Notes: generated by a model not told the origin, from the sequence alone. A DNA stretch of 64,000 nucleotides from Lutraria lutraria (GCA_964023205.1 OZ026841.1:32502399-32566398); one strand, 5' to 3'. Shown: positions 13,441 through 25,959, numbered from the stretch's first letter. A program made the numbers and translations.

Positions 13441-14596
13441 AACACTGTCTAATATTCTACAAAATCACAGGAAAAAGAGGCGATGTAAGGATGTGTATTG
13501 ATGCTTTACAAAGGGCACGAAAAAGATATAGGACAAACTATTCATAAAGGGTGTAGGGACATATATGCCCGGTTCTCCTGTATCTTATCTCCCCTCTTCC
13601 TGTGGCGTCTCTGAAATGTCCTATTATGTCGATTGTGCCGTTCCGCAACAGATAAATAAATAAAAGAGAAATGTTCGGAAATAGCATTGCACTGTTTATA
13701 ACCATATATTTGGTGTTGACCCTTTAAACTCTCCACACCACTTATCACAAGTTTTTCCCTTCGGGTACTTATCAGTAAATGCTATATACAATGTATATAT
13801 ATCTAGCCTTAGGTAATCCAAACATGTTCCCCTTAAATTTGATGATTAATGGTGTGGTGACAACATCTTCAAATCAAATAACAATATTTTATAGTGTATG
13901 TTAAAGACATTATAACTATACCAAAACTATATACGACTTTAAAAAAGAACTATTACATTTTATTACTTTTGTACCGAAACATAAATCAAGTAATTTATTT
14001 TGTATGAAAGACATTATCGTACGCTTGATCATAGACTAAACGTCTAATTAAGTTTCCTTTACAATAACCAAAATTGAGATATATCTATGTCATAAATCCC
14101 TTCACTGCCTTTATTTCAAAGGGACATATATCATTTTATTTCTTAAGCAGTACCAATAAAGTTTAATATCAATAGTTAAGTTCGGAGACAGGAGTACCCA
14201 CATCTCCGATTATTCTAATTGAGAAACAATAGGCTACTTCTAAAACTAAAACAGATGAATCATATTACGTTTGTATTTATTAAAATATTTCCAAAGCAGT
14301 GTACGTAATAGTATATTCACGATTGTTTTTCAACTAACAATTACGTGACGCCTCTTACATCCGCGTGAAAAATAGTACCACTTGTTGTATAAATAAACAT
14401 TGCAGACTTTGCAGTTTTGATAAAAGGTGGAGATATATATATTGCAGGATTCTGCTGATTTTGAAAGCATTGGAAATAATGCAGCGTATTTGCAATTTAA
14501 TTATTTTATGATTTTTGGGATCAAATCATTGTTCTTAATGTTGAGATGGTCTAATTATCAAATTGAAATACAATCAACCCCCTTGTCAGCGGCCAT
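13441..14596. other. Unassigned AT-rich DNA
   Basis: No gene, RNA or tandem array is supported. The minus open frame at 13542-13748 has no recognisable features. Confidence 0.4.
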
Positions 14597-14815
14597 CTCC
14601 TAATATAGACCACCTGTGAATTAGAGCCATTCTTTAAAAAAACAATCATTGATTATCAAGACCAAAATGACCTTCGAACAATACCACCTGTCAATAAAGA
14701 TAGCATTTTGTCTTTTCCTAGGGTGGCATTGGTTCACAGGTTTGACAGTATATCGGAAATATCGAAAACCAGTCTGAGAACATGTGGTCGTTATATAGAG
14801 GTTTTACTGTTGTCA
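14597..14815. repeat. Dispersed element with GACCACCTGTGAATTA text
   Basis: The text GACCACCTGTGAATTA, AAAATGACCTTCGAA, ACCACCTGTCAATAAAG and GGTTCACAGGTTTGACAGTA recurs in the same order at 26588 and 30425. The right edge near 14800 reads GAGGTTTTACTGTTG, the complement of a CAGTAAAACC end. It looks like a non-autonomous DNA element. The overlapping short open frames on both strands are by-products. Confidence 0.7.
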
Positions 14816-15060
14816 ATACGCAGAAAATCTCAAGGGCAAAATGTGTCCCATGTAGGTATAATTGTACTAAAAAAATCATTATTAAATTGTGTGAGAACAA
14901 ATACAATGCATATAATTTCAATCACCTTACATTCAACATGAAAACTGATTTAGAACAATTATAGAAGTTGCTGCTAGTCGCAGAAAAAATATATCGTTGC
15001 TCAAAAAGGGAATCGAAGCCGAACGAAAGTAGTGAAATTCCGAAACGGGTGCGACGTTTT

Positions 15061-15186
15061 TTCTATAGTCCACACTGTGGCTATGGTCCAAGGCATACAC
15101 CACTAAACCCTAACCCTGAAATCACTCTGAAACTAAAACAAATTTAGTGGTGTATGCCTGGACTATAGCCACCAGAACTATAGAAA
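15061..15186. repeat. Near-palindromic hairpin
   Basis: The left arm runs from TTCTATAGTCCACACTGTGG to ATACACCACTAAA. The right arm is its near-perfect complement, from TTTAGTGGTGTAT to ACTATAGAA. Arms are about 45 bp around a loop of about 35 bp containing CCCTAACCCTGAA, which is two telomere-like units. It lies directly upstream of the 37 bp array. Confidence 0.85.
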
Positions 15187-15201
15187 AGAGTGTTTTCCAA
15201 G

Positions 15202-15743
15202 AATAACATGTCGTTTTATTTACAATCAGTGCCGTAAGAATAGCACGTCGTTTTATTTACAATCGGTGCCGTAAGAATAACACGTCGTTTTATTTACAAT
15301 CGGTGCCGTAAGAATAACACGTCGTTTTATTTGCAAACGGTGTCGTGAGAATAACACGTCGTTTTATTTAGAAGCGGTGCCGTAAGAATAACACGTCGTT
15401 TTATTTGCAAACGGTGTCGTGAGAATAACACGTCGTTTTATTTACAATCGGTGCCGTAAGAATAACACGTCGTTTTATTTGCAAACGGTGTCGTGAGAAT
15501 AACACGTCGTTTTATTTAGAAGCGGTGCCGTAAGAATAACACGTCGTTTTATTTGCAAACGGTGTCGTGAGAATAGCACGTCGTTTGATTTACAAGCGGT
15601 GCCGTAAGAATAACACGTCGTTTTATTTGCAAACGGTGTCGTAAGAATAACACGTCGTTTTATTTACAAGCGGTGCCGTAAGAATAACACGTCGTTTTAT
15701 TTACAAGCGGTACCGTAAGAATAACACGTCGTTTTATTTGCAA
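15202..15743. repeat. 37 bp tandem array, about 14.6 copies, with alternating unit types
   Basis: Every unit starts AATAACACGTCGTTTTATTT and ends in one of four 17 bp variants: A (ACAATCGGTGCCGTAAG), B (GCAAACGGTGTCGTGAG), C (AGAAGCGGTGCCGTAAG) and D (ACAAGCGGTGCCGTAAG). The order is about A A A B C B A B C B D B D D plus a partial unit, so B alternates with other types through the middle. 37 is not a multiple of 3, so no repeat peptide is kept in frame. Confidence 0.95.
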
Positions 15744-16465
15744 CTTAGTTTTATTTGAGTAAGAAAATACTGAACAATTTAATAGATATATACCTAAAAT
15801 TAAAAACACGCTTTAATTTACGTCCATATTGTAATATTTGTGCCCCGGGGATCAACGCAAACTATAGAAAACCTTATACGGTATAACATTCACACCTTCA
15901 CACCATAACTACTACTTTCCAGTGGACAAATCAGTCTGGTTTATTCTCTATATTCATTGTATACATCAACAAAAATGTATTCAGTGTACAGATATACCTA
16001 TTTTATACACGTTACAAGTTAAAAGAATTTAAAGGATTTTCAAGACATTAAGATATTCTGCAATGTGGATGGAAGGATACCAACATTCATGCAGTCAGTA
16101 TCATACAACATAATAATTTGAAGTAATAATCAATGATATAATATCTTCAATGGTGAGTTAAATTTCTTAAACATCAGAAAAAAGGAAAGTGTTAAAAAAA
16201 ATTCAATAAAGACTTAACATAATGACTTCAACACACACAATGATATATATCAACACAACTATAAGCAATGTCAAAGCATTGCTAATCTTAAAAACAGAGC
16301 ATGTAGATGATAGCATCTACGCAGACATGAAACTTATAAAATATGTATGTGGATCAAGTATTTTACAACAGTCAAAGGCAACATAATGAAATCTGTATTA
16401 TAAGATAATACATAAACAAAACTACACAATATGCATAAACATGTATTATCAATGAAAGTTATTTA
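15744..16465. other. Unassigned AT-rich DNA
   Basis: No gene or repeat is recognised. Confidence 0.4.
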
Positions 16466-16469
16466 TAAA

Positions 16470-16700
16470 ATAGCATTCATATTTCTGAGTTCAAAGTAGC
16501 GGCTGTATGTTCATATTTCTGAGCTTATACTCACGTCTGTGCGTTTATATTTCTGTGTGTTCATATTTCTTTGTTAATACTTACGTCTTTCTGTTCATTG
16601 TTTTTAGTTTTAATATACTGTTCACATTTCTGAGTTAAATCTTTATCTTCATATTTCTGAGTCAATACTTACGTCTTTACCTTCATATTTTTTAGTCGCC
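16470..16700. repeat. Degenerate tandem repeat with TTCATATTTCTGAGT core
   Basis: The core TTCATATTTCTGAGT, often followed by TAATACTTACGTCT, recurs about six times at irregular spacing of roughly 35-60 bp. It looks like an old, diverged minisatellite. Confidence 0.65.
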
Positions 16701-18395
16701 CAGAGGGGGCAAAGTGACAATGAATGTTACCAAATAATATAATGGTTTGTTTTATTTCAGGATTCAGGGGTGTAGGGGAAAAGGTGGCCAACAATGTATG
16801 GTTTGTTTACATCTGAAGACATGTTTTAGGGGAAACGTGGCCAATGGGGTAAAGATAACAGGCAAACAGCATTCAAACTGATTAATTTTACAATCTCATA
16901 TACAATTTACCAAAAAAGGATCAACACTTTTTAAGTAAAATAAATCTGAACTCAATTATATATTTTTCCATAATATATTAATCCTATTAATCAAGTATAT
17001 CAACTGTTATTGTGCAGAAATGAACTGACACTGAACTATCATAATGTATCACACATACACTTTGGGCATACATAAACAGAACATATACTTTATTAAGACT
17101 TAAGCATTACAGTCCATCGTCAAATAAACATAAACATACACTTATATGGACTTACATGAACGTGAACTATAAGCAACATTTTACAAACATTGAAAATAAC
17201 ATAAAATGTAACAGAACATAACAAAATCATCAATTTACCAATACAGTACAGTTATTACCTAGCTAAATTTGTAAATGTGACAATTTCGTTAATTAAGTAA
17301 AAATAATTGTCAGAAATCAAAAGTAAGAAAAGAATAGCCTACGTACATATAGCTGCTAATATTAAGTTTACATTTATTCGTTTCATTTAGTACTTTTGTA
17401 AATTTAAACATACTGTGTCGCATTGTATATACTCTTGGAATGTAAGTACATCGTATTAATAGGTAAAATAATAACACTGCATAACTAAGCTTTGTGACAA
17501 ACATTCCTGTGAATTTTCACTGAAATTTCCTTAGCAGTTTTAAAGATGAAGGCTGTGTGTTGACTTTATGTATAAAAAATTAAAAGGCCACAAATTCATT
17601 AAAAATCATTTAACAGTAAAACCTTTGATATATGTGCAACTTCCCTTAGTAAAGATCATTCCTGTAAATTTTCATACGAATCCCACCAGCAGTATAGCCG
17701 AACTTTACTGAAAATAACTTTGTCCTCTGTACGTGCTATCTATTTATCGTTCCCTTTGTTTACATTGAAAAGTGTACACATCAGCGATTTTAATAGGCCT
17801 GCATATTATATCATCGTAACATATCAATATTTTTTAGGGGTTTAGGAAAGTTTAAATAACATTGATGGAGACGCATACCTAGAAAAAAAAATCTTACTTC
17901 ATAACGCGTAGATAAGCTGAATAATGTGGTCGATGATATAACAGAGCGAACAAGGGCATATATGAAAGAAATATTTTTTAAAACGAAATTAAGACAAGTG
18001 CAGCTATTAAGGATTTCGGTCTGTAACAGATTTCATTACTTTTATTCCTTCTTAGAAACTGTAAGACATTTATTTTCACAGAAGCTAAAATTGCACATTT
18101 GTTCAAACAACTATAATAACCAGTGCTCCTGTGTGTGTGGGGGGGGGGGGGGGGCATTCTATAAGATATCTTCAAAGATATATAAACAAGATGTGAAAAT
18201 ATAAAACACTTTCACCAGATAGATTTTCGGCTATAACAGTTTGAATGTGATACATGATCAGGTTTTCTAAATTGCTTTAAACTAGCTTGTATGTTTACTC
18301 ATATTTTTAAACACAAGCATGCTTTCGCTTTGATATCTTAGCTAATTAATTGAGTAAAAATGTTCTATCAAGAAAAAAATACTAAAAAAAGTAAT
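16701..18395. other. Unassigned AT-rich DNA with a G16 run
   Basis: Near 16770-16840 a short block is repeated twice (GGGGAAAAGGTGGCCAA and GGGGAAACGTGGCCAA). A run of 16 G residues follows GTGTGTGT at 18139-18154. The open frames over it, on both strands, translate the low-complexity tract and are not genes. Confidence 0.45.
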
Positions 18396-18396
18396 A

Positions 18397-18475
18397 GGCT
18401 CCGACCGGGATTGAACTCAGGACCTCTTATTTCATAAGTGAGCATATTATGGCAATCAATGACGCCCATTCGGAA
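18397..18475 (-). mobile_element. tRNA-like SINE remnant
   Basis: The complement reads GAGTTCAATCCCGGTCGGAG, a B-box-like segment, about 50 bp downstream of a weak A-box-like segment. No body or tail is recognised. Confidence 0.4.
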
Positions 18476-20255
18476 AAGACAAAAGTCTAATAAATGATTC
18501 TAAATTTAGAATTTCCATTAGAGTTTGAAATCCTTAAATGTAAAAACAATACATAAAGTTTAGCAATAGCATTAATTGATAACACGAGATGGCATTACAT
18601 GTCTATAATTCAGCAATTTCACGTCTACATTGTATCACTTTGTTACACGCATCTATTCACTACCACCAACACTGTTCACTACTACCTCACCAGTGACTTT
18701 CAGTTTCATGACCCATGCTGAGGCGCAACGCAATAAATGTAACATACTGATCAGATTTCTACTATTTACAATGATCGAATACTAGACTTACATGGCAATG
18801 CGTGGCAATACGACACTACTTCACCTAACCATTCGCGTTTGATCACTTTTAACAATAAGATTTGAGTGGTGATTTTGGTCTGATATTTAAGTCAGGTGAT
18901 AAGGCCAATTCAGAGCACTAACTGACGCTAAATCAAAAATGCCAAAAGCAATCGTAATTGTTCTTTTTACCAATAATTATATTTTTTCTTAGAATCCAAT
19001 TAGTGACCCTTGTTAAAGAAGTTGATTTCCTGTTTCCTGATAATACCTCATAAATTATTGTATATTGCATTAGCATTATTCCAATACTTCGTTTTCAGAA
19101 TGGCCACTGTGTGGGGGGTAAAGAGTCTTACCATGGAAACCAGAGATAACTCTCGTGTTATTTTATTATAATGAATGTATGAAATATTTAAGGGACCAAT
19201 GTTATAAAACTTTTACAGATCGATCGCTCAGCTTACATTATTCTCTTAATATATTCAAGTCTATTAAGGCATCACGTTTTTCAAACTGTCCTTGGAGCAC
19301 AATTTATTAAATGAAACTATGTAATGCCATGTAAAATGTATACACAGTCGCGCCCTGTATAATATAGATCCTATGGAACTTTATATGTTGAGAACGATTA
19401 TGAGATTTGAACATAGAGAGACTGCCGATCTCAAGTTTTATAATTGTGGACCATGAAAGCCGAATGAATTCGATGCTAATCTTGTACAGTATAGCACGAA
19501 ATGAACATGAAATGAAAATTGTACAAATAAATCATGTTTTCTCACACAGACTACCGTCTGACTGACTTTGGTCAGTGTAACCCTCTATAGAGACGTCTCG
19601 TATTCCGACACTTCTACATTGTTTATTTTACTTCTGTGGGGTTATAGCGTATTTCAATCTGCACGTGCCAATTATTTCGGCACCTCTCGGTCATTATCCC
19701 TGGAACTATACATTAGTGAAAGGTTTAGCATAGTTTCTTAGACATAATGTATTGTATGGTGATTGTTTCGGACAGAAGAATGAAATACTGTAACGTGAGT
19801 CATTGAGTTTTTAGTAATAATAACAGTTGCCATAGAAATTATTTCGTTAATATAATTTTCCAAAGCCTTTGTGATTATTGTACGCACTAAATCATTTAAA
19901 AACATTCTTAAATACACATTTGATACTACACCAATTTGCAGAACTTAGAGTAGAATACTCATGCATTTGTATAAAGACACCAGTTACAACTAAGCTCTTT
20001 AGGATAGCGAAGCAGATAATAGTAGTAATTGTATTAGTGTCATTACATGTACTAGTATATGTATGGTGCTCCCGACTCAAGTTACCACGGTTATACATGT
20101 CGTCATTGCCGGAATGCAGACATAATTCATTAACAGTCAAACAGATGGGATAGAGGTTTAAAATCTCAAATGATGCTTAGTTATTCACAATTAGCTGACC
20201 GTTAGTTTTTTTCCAAGAGCGCGATAGTCCTGTTTATCAATGACCATCCCTCGCA
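18476..20255. other. Unassigned intergenic DNA
   Basis: Overlapping open frames on both strands at 19878-20153 mirror each other and lack domain features. No RNA gene was found. Confidence 0.35.
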
Positions 20256-20285
20256 CGTGTTGTGTTGGAGAACTATTTAATAAAA
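20256..20285 (+). promoter_or_regulatory. Possible promoter elements upstream of 20333
   Basis: CACGTG (about 20256) and a TATA-like TATTTAATAAAA (about 20273) lie 50-80 bp before the ATG at 20333. The spacing suits a core promoter, but such matches are frequent in AT-rich DNA. Confidence 0.2.
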
Positions 20286-20332
20286 ACCGTTCATAGAGTA
20301 TCACCTGAACAAGACTACGCTAGTACGTTTCG

Positions 20333-20536
20333 ATGTTTGGAAATAAACAAGCTTCTAAGATCTTTCTACGGTACGTATACGTCCCTGAAGACTCGAACTT
20401 CGAGGTAAATGTTCCTGTAAACATACGACAGTGTTGTTCGTCTGCCGACATGGCTTCACGCAGTTTATTGTATTCTATTTGTCCGGAGGTGACTTGTCAG
20501 TTCGATCCCGGTACGGTAGTAGCGTCCACAAGTTGA
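20333..20536 (+). CDS. Possible first exon or small unknown protein
   Basis: I do not recognise this product. The frame starts MFGNKQASKIFLRYVYVPED and runs 67 residues if read through. After codon 24 (Glu, ending 20404) there is a donor-like GAG|GTAAAT, so the real coding part could be 20333-20404 in phase 0, followed by an intron. Upstream, TATTTAATAAAA at about 20273 and a CACGTG E-box at about 20256 give a promoter-like setting. No partner exon with a matching acceptor was identified. It could equally be chance. Confidence 0.25.
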   Translation: MFGNKQASKIFLRYVYVPEDSNFEVNVPVNIRQCCSSADMASRSLLYSICPEVTCQFDPGTVVASTS

Positions 20537-20539
20537 ACA

Positions 20540-22102
20540 TCAGTAGTCCATCACTGCAGTTGAAGAGCTTGCAGCCCACTCTTCTGAGATGGTACAGCCA
20601 GTTTTGATCTGACAGTAATTATCAAGCTATAACACGAAGGGCCATTTATCTCGACACGGTACATGGGAGTGAGAGCTAATCATACTAAACATACCTAATG
20701 TGATGGCAACAGCAGATGTTGTTGACAGGAAAAGAATGTTTGACCTCTTCAGAGGAAATAATTGACCTCTGGTAGGATGTAAAACCTCGTGGTCGGTGAA
20801 ACGTAAACCCGGGACTTAATGGTCCGTATGTACGTAAAGGCATTTTACTTCCGGTATTTTGAAATCTTTCATCTGTCGAGTGCATAACTAGAAACAATGT
20901 ATTCAAAACAGTGTTTTCATTGGTTCAAATGATTAATTGAAGCAAGTTTAATGTATCAAAATTATTAAACCTCTATTTTGATCATCAGTAATGCTTCGGA
21001 AACTGTTGTAACTGAACATAATTGATATAGAAAACAGCAGGCCAGTTCAAACAATAATCGCCAGTTGTTTGTAATTTGATTTTTTATTTAATGTCTGTTC
21101 TTTTGGGTTTATTCTAAAAGGTTGTTAGCGAAACATAATACATGTGTAATTATGACTCATTCCAAAATAAATACTTACCTTCACAAAAAATGTGGGTTGA
21201 CGGATAAACAACTTCATATAAAAGATGAATTTATGTATTGTTATAGTCATGTATTTAACTGTTATTAAACAAACATACAAAACTAAATTTACAAAGTATG
21301 GATGTTTTATTAAACGCCCCTTATTGAGCGTTCTTTTTTAAACAGAATCAAATGAATGCATTTACTTTTGTTATATTTCATCGCATATGTTTGAAGAGTC
21401 CCATATTTCAGGCGCATTTATATGTATCATTGAATAAGCTACTTTTTATAAAAGAGGGTAACACAGCATCAAGTTTACGCAAATAAAACAGTTATTATTA
21501 AAATGCTACATGTAGCGATATTATGATTGTTAAGTTCCATCACAGCAGGTAAGTCCATTCCTTAATGAATCACTACCTTAACCTCTAATAAAATACTTGT
21601 ATATACTCATCATAATTTCGTGACATTGAAATCAATTCTTATCAATGCAAGGGATTATCACTGATACGAAGCCCGTATAAGGGGCTAACGATATCGTGCA
21701 TGTATTGCTTTTGTTTGGGATTTAATGTCGCACAAAAAAACAAGGTCATTAGACAAATTGATAACGGACCCTAATACAAACTTTAAATGACAGACTGATG
21801 AAAAAAGTTAGAGGTACTTGATCCAAATAAATTTTGACATTCAAACATAATATTTACTTTAATATCAACTTTCAACCATACAACATTTTGAAGTGTAGGA
21901 CCCGGACAAGTTACATTTGACTTTATATCATAAATGGGGGGGGATATTGTTATTACTCTCTCTCTCTTCTATGATTATATAGCATTTAAATTTTCATGTT
22001 TACAAATTCCAAAATACACAATTCAGGACTAGCTCGTGGTGAATGATTTATAAATGATTCATTCAACAAAATATGAATGCAATCCTTATAAATGGCGTTC
22101 AC
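20540..22102. other. Unassigned intergenic DNA
   Basis: The minus open frame at 20685-20906 ends next to a donor-like TTAG|GTATGT on that strand, but no ATG-led exon is evident. A G run at 21938-21946 and CT repeats at 21957-21968 are present. Confidence 0.35.
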
Positions 22103-22105
22103 CTT

Positions 22106-22452
22106 AGGCCGGTTCGATTGGACTCTCGTAAGAAGAGTATACGCCGGTTAGAAGAGCTCAGAAGAGATACACGATCGAAGCAATTGCAGCCGAAATGTCT
22201 GCATCTGAATTTTGGGTAAACCTAAGACTAACCGTGAAACTAATATTCTTTAAACCGTGTGGATAAACTAATGCACACTCTGACATTGTAAACAATGCTG
22301 TTTGGTCGTGTGACAAATGTCTCTTCCACCACTTCTAACCATCAGGCGGAATAGATAGAAGAGCTTCTAAAATTAGAAGACGACCAATCGGACAGTTTGG
22401 AAGAGCTCTGCCTCTTCCGACAGCTCTTCCGTTTGACCGATCGTACCGGCCT
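22106..22452. mobile_element. TIR element with CTT target duplication, 347 bp
   Basis: The terminal inverted repeats are AGGCCGGTTCGATTGG on the left and, complemented, AGGCCGGTACGATCGG on the right. CTT flanks both ends (22103-22105 and 22453-22455), consistent with a 3 bp target-site duplication. The inside repeats AGAAGAGCT-like text and has no transposase, so it is non-autonomous. A 3 bp duplication is known for PIF/Harbinger-type elements, but assignment needs a database. Confidence 0.8.
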
Positions 22453-22499
22453 CTTGGTAGAACCTACGATCTTATTTAGGTTAGATGGACGGTTTCTTA

Positions 22500-22572
22500 A
22501 CATGATTAGTATTGCCCAGTGTCTGATTCGAACTCACAGTGTCCGAGGAGATTGCCTTTACTAGTCAGAGGG
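22500..22572 (-). mobile_element. tRNA-like SINE fragment
   Basis: The complement carries GAGTTCGAATCAGACAC, a B-box-like segment, about 40 bp after a tRNA-like stretch. Confidence 0.45.
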
Positions 22573-22642
22573 CCATGTAGCATTACCTTCATACACGTTT
22601 CATACATTTGAAAATGTATATGATATATCACTACTAGTATGT

Positions 22643-22800
22643 CACTTTATTGGGCCTCCGTGGTCAAATGGTTAAAATATATGACTTGCAACCTCTAGCA
22701 TCTCACCAATGTGACCAACAAAGACGTTCATAAGACACGATTGGTTAACATCTCTGTATGACATGTCCTCTGGCTGTAACATAAACTCAACTTTGATACA
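22643..22800 (+). mobile_element. tRNA-derived SINE, diverged
   Basis: The head reads GGGCCTCCGTGGTCAAATGG then TTAAAAT, the same head as the SINE at 9893 (CCTCCGTGGTCGAGTGGTTA). The body is diverged and the tail unclear. Confidence 0.65.
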
Positions 22801-22854
22801 TTATTTGAATTCTGCCCCATGTCTTGACAATCGACATTATTCACATTGAAGGGT

Positions 22855-22945
22855 ATAAGAAGCCGTAAACGGGGATCGAGCCAGTATCGCCAGGATAGAA
22901 GTCCAGCACAATAACCACTGAACCACGGTCGTGGCTCGTGTGAAG
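22855..22945 (-). mobile_element. tRNA-derived SINE head
   Basis: On the minus strand, CCGTGGTTCAGTGGTTATTG (A box) is followed about 35 bp later by TGGCTCGATCCCCG (B box). Confidence 0.65.
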
Positions 22946-25230
22946 AGCAGCTTTTTATTCAAAGATCTGTTTGACACTGTCAATGTTAGTTTTTTGTTGT
23001 TTGAAATTGGAGTGAAATCATCGTAACTCGTGCATGACAAATTTTAACATTGATCATTTTTCTTAGCAGCGTAGCATTTTCGTGGGAATGTTAGATTGCA
23101 TTAAATAAAATGCATATCTTATTAAAAAAATGTTATTCTAAACGGTTTGAATTACAATGGGCAATATTAGAAAGAAAAGAAAACTTTGTCAAGATGCGGA
23201 ATGTTTATAACATGTTAAAATTTACGAGGGGATGCGTAAATGACGTATTTGACATTTTATCGTTTAAATCATTAACTATCGGAGCGGAATAAATACATAC
23301 AAAATAAGTTGAAAGAGAAAAAGTACTCTTTACCGCACAAGATCCTTTTGTTGTGGTTTTGTTTTAAAAATATAGAAAATAACATTTAATTCTAATAATT
23401 ACTGTGTCAGCAAGTAGCTTTCATGAGTTCAATTACATAATATATTTGAATGGTAATAAACTATTTGAGACAAACAGGTTCATGGCAAATTTAGGCAATT
23501 AGTCTCGCCGTGATGTGAACTTCAGTATACCAACTAGATACTGTCATGTTTATGTATTATTGTGCAGACAAATTACAACTCGTGCTTTGTTTTTGTTCGT
23601 TTTCAAAACAAAGTATAAATCTTTTTTGAATTTCTTTTCTTTGTGTTGATTTTTACACCAATTATTAAACATGTTTAATTGAAGTATGACCCATAAATGA
23701 ACAGCCTGGCCCTAGTTTCAAAAACAAAATTGAGTAGAAACTCAATAATAAACTCAAGTGTTTTTTTTTTCTGTCTATAAATTGTGTGTCTTTGACCATT
23801 CAGAGATGTTACTATTTGTTTCTTCAGTTACTAAGAACGCATTAGTCATGCAAGCATTCTGGCGTGCAAATTAAGTCTCAAAACTCTATTTTCATTTGAG
23901 TCAAAAGTCAAAGTCCCATTAACTGACTCAAATCAATTTTACTGAATTATCTCATATCGAGAGAGTATATGACTTGGTTGTAATTGTGGGAAATCGTCAT
24001 TAGACAATCGTACCTTCTTTTAATACCACTTTATGATTGCATACAGTAAAACACAGAAGAGTGCGATTTTATAGATCAGTTGAAATTGAGCCCTTTGAAA
24101 CTTTATATGGAATATAGCTAAACTGTCGAAGTATGCTAGAACCAATAACTATGATTTCATCGGATAAAATGTTATATGCGGAAAAACTGTGTTGTTCTTT
24201 TGGAAACTTTTCTATAGAGTGAAGCCACTGAACGGATCGGTCTGAAAATATGTAAAATCAGGTTATTTCAATTGAATGGTTTGGACACGTTTAATAAACG
24301 CGTCGTGAGTTGATCGCGTTACGGAATGTCCGCCATTGTAAAATTGTGAAAAACACATAACTAATAGTTAAAATACTCAAGTTATTAATAATATTATTGG
24401 TATAGAACTTCAAGAAAAGTTAGATGGTAAATATCTTCTAATTTGATCAATTTCTTGGGATAAAATCCATTTAATTATGTTGAAATCCGACGGTACATGA
24501 ATGGACGAATACTCGTTAACCCAGATCAAGATTACTGTCGAAAAAGTGTGCATTTTTCGTAAGCAAATATAACCTTCTTAGATTATATTGTGATGTAGTC
24601 GGGATTAATTTTTGTGTTCTCAAAGGTTGTTGAAGTGCCTCATACAGTTATTGTTTTCACATTTTCCGATGCTAAGAATAATGATACATGAATTTTAGCC
24701 TTTTTGACGAAGTCGCCATTTTGACATGTCATTATGGGTTTAGCACATAGGACTTTCGTAATTGGTTCCGTCATTGATAATAATCTCCCGCTACAGCACA
24801 TTTTAGTTGGATCAGTTTTTTAATGATTTTGATTTTAATTTTCTGCTATATTTTTTTACAAAATATAAATTGAAAATGTGTGTGTTATCTATACTCGCGT
24901 GAAAAAGCTCTACGATAAGTATCGACAGCACGACTTGATGTTTATACAGAGTAAAGCGCCTGAAGAGCATGATACCAGACCCTTCTATTTAAGTGACCCT
25001 GGTAAAATCTAGCAAAAATGGTATACTGAATTAAGTGTATTCTTCTTGTGAGGCAGACTTAGTATCATACATCCAGTTTTCTCTTGTCACTGATAAATCT
25101 TCCCTGTACGTTCCCCGACTCTTAATCAGATATTCGGTGTTGATTTTATTGTCCAGAGGATGAGAAGAAATTCGCCGGCGTCAATCAAATTCATTCGGAA
25201 TAATTTCGCCATGACCATTAAGGCTTAGAA
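22946..25230. other. Unassigned AT-rich DNA
   Basis: At 23705-23950 the repeated text ACTCAAT, GAGTAGAAACTCAA and TGACTCAAAT suggests a diverged inverted-repeat element. No gene is supported. The open frames at 22837 and 23110 have no features. Confidence 0.35.
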
Positions 25231-25236
25231 TAACGT

Positions 25237-25518
25237 CTATTTAACTGCTCGGTTATCACCATATATTTTGACACCAAAGCTATTGTCAAGGAAATCGCAA
25301 TTGAATTGGTATTGACAATTTTTGTGACAGAATATCTGAAACTCGACAACTGTTGAGTTAATTAGAACCAGAAGTGTTGATATAATCATACTGTCACGTG
25401 TGCGCATTAATGCAATCCCGGTCGTAACAAGTGCACCGACCTGTACTGTTTTCAACCTAGCTGCAATAAAACGCAGAAGATGTCGTAAAAGGCAATTAAC
25501 ATTTCCGTTTGAGGTCAA
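25237..25518 (-). CDS. Open stretch of unknown function, possible exon
   Basis: I do not recognise this protein. The frame stays open for 93 codons on the minus strand, with a hydrophobic middle (MIISTLLVLINSTVVEF) and a Cys-containing end (CHKNCQYQFNCDF). The first codon appears to be TTG, not ATG. An acceptor-like pyrimidine-rich tract ending TTTTATTGCAG lies inside near 25457, so a 3' exon starting there is one reading. No flanking exon was found. Confidence 0.2.
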   Translation of the reverse strand: MTSNGNVNCLLRHLLRFIAARLKTVQVGALVTTGIALMRTRDSMIISTLLVLINSTVVEFQIFCHKNCQYQFNCDFLDNSFGVKIYGDNRAVK

Positions 25519-25569
25519 TGAATATTACAGAGATCACTACCCTTTCAAAGCACGAAATCCCAAGACAGT

Positions 25570-25745
25570 CAGTCCCTAATCAAAGTACTGAAAGTACTCA
25601 TGGCAACTGAACGTTCATGGACTCGCACAACCTGGAACGGGAAGTAGTAGATGTAGAAAAATCGTAGTACTTTGGTCCGCATAAAAATCCATGCGCGACA
25701 AGTGAGTGACGGCTATAGAGGCTGAATTATCGTCCAGTTTCTAAA
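25570..25745 (+). repeat. AAAGTACTGAAAGTA dispersed element
   Basis: It runs from TCAAAGTACTGAAAGTACTC through GGAACGGGAAG, TTTGGTCCGCAT and GAGTGACGGCTAT, the same order as the copies at 2484 and 45780. Confidence 0.75.
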
Positions 25746-25959
25746 AGTAGCATTGGTAAGCCCTCTTTAACTGGAATACCATGCGCTCTGTTTTGTCTGG
25801 ATGAAAATAATTTTGATTCAAAACTTACGGAACAAAACGTAGCTATCTAATGATTTTATACGTAGCTATCAATTTTATTTATCTCAGAGGTGAATTGTTG
25901 CTATTGATTTGTGGATCTTACGCATTTATACTATAGAGAGGGACAAATACGTAATATTA

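Noticed and set aside
14708..14964. Overlapping open frames on both strands
   Set aside because: They lie in a dispersed inverted-repeat element and mirror each other.
15061..15186. Interstitial telomere repeat
   Set aside because: Only two CCCTAA units, in the loop of a palindrome.
15202..15743. CRISPR array
   Set aside because: Units are contiguous with no unique spacers, and the context is animal DNA.
17926..18204. 92-residue plus-strand frame
   Set aside because: Contains a G16 run translated as Gly; no domain or splice context.
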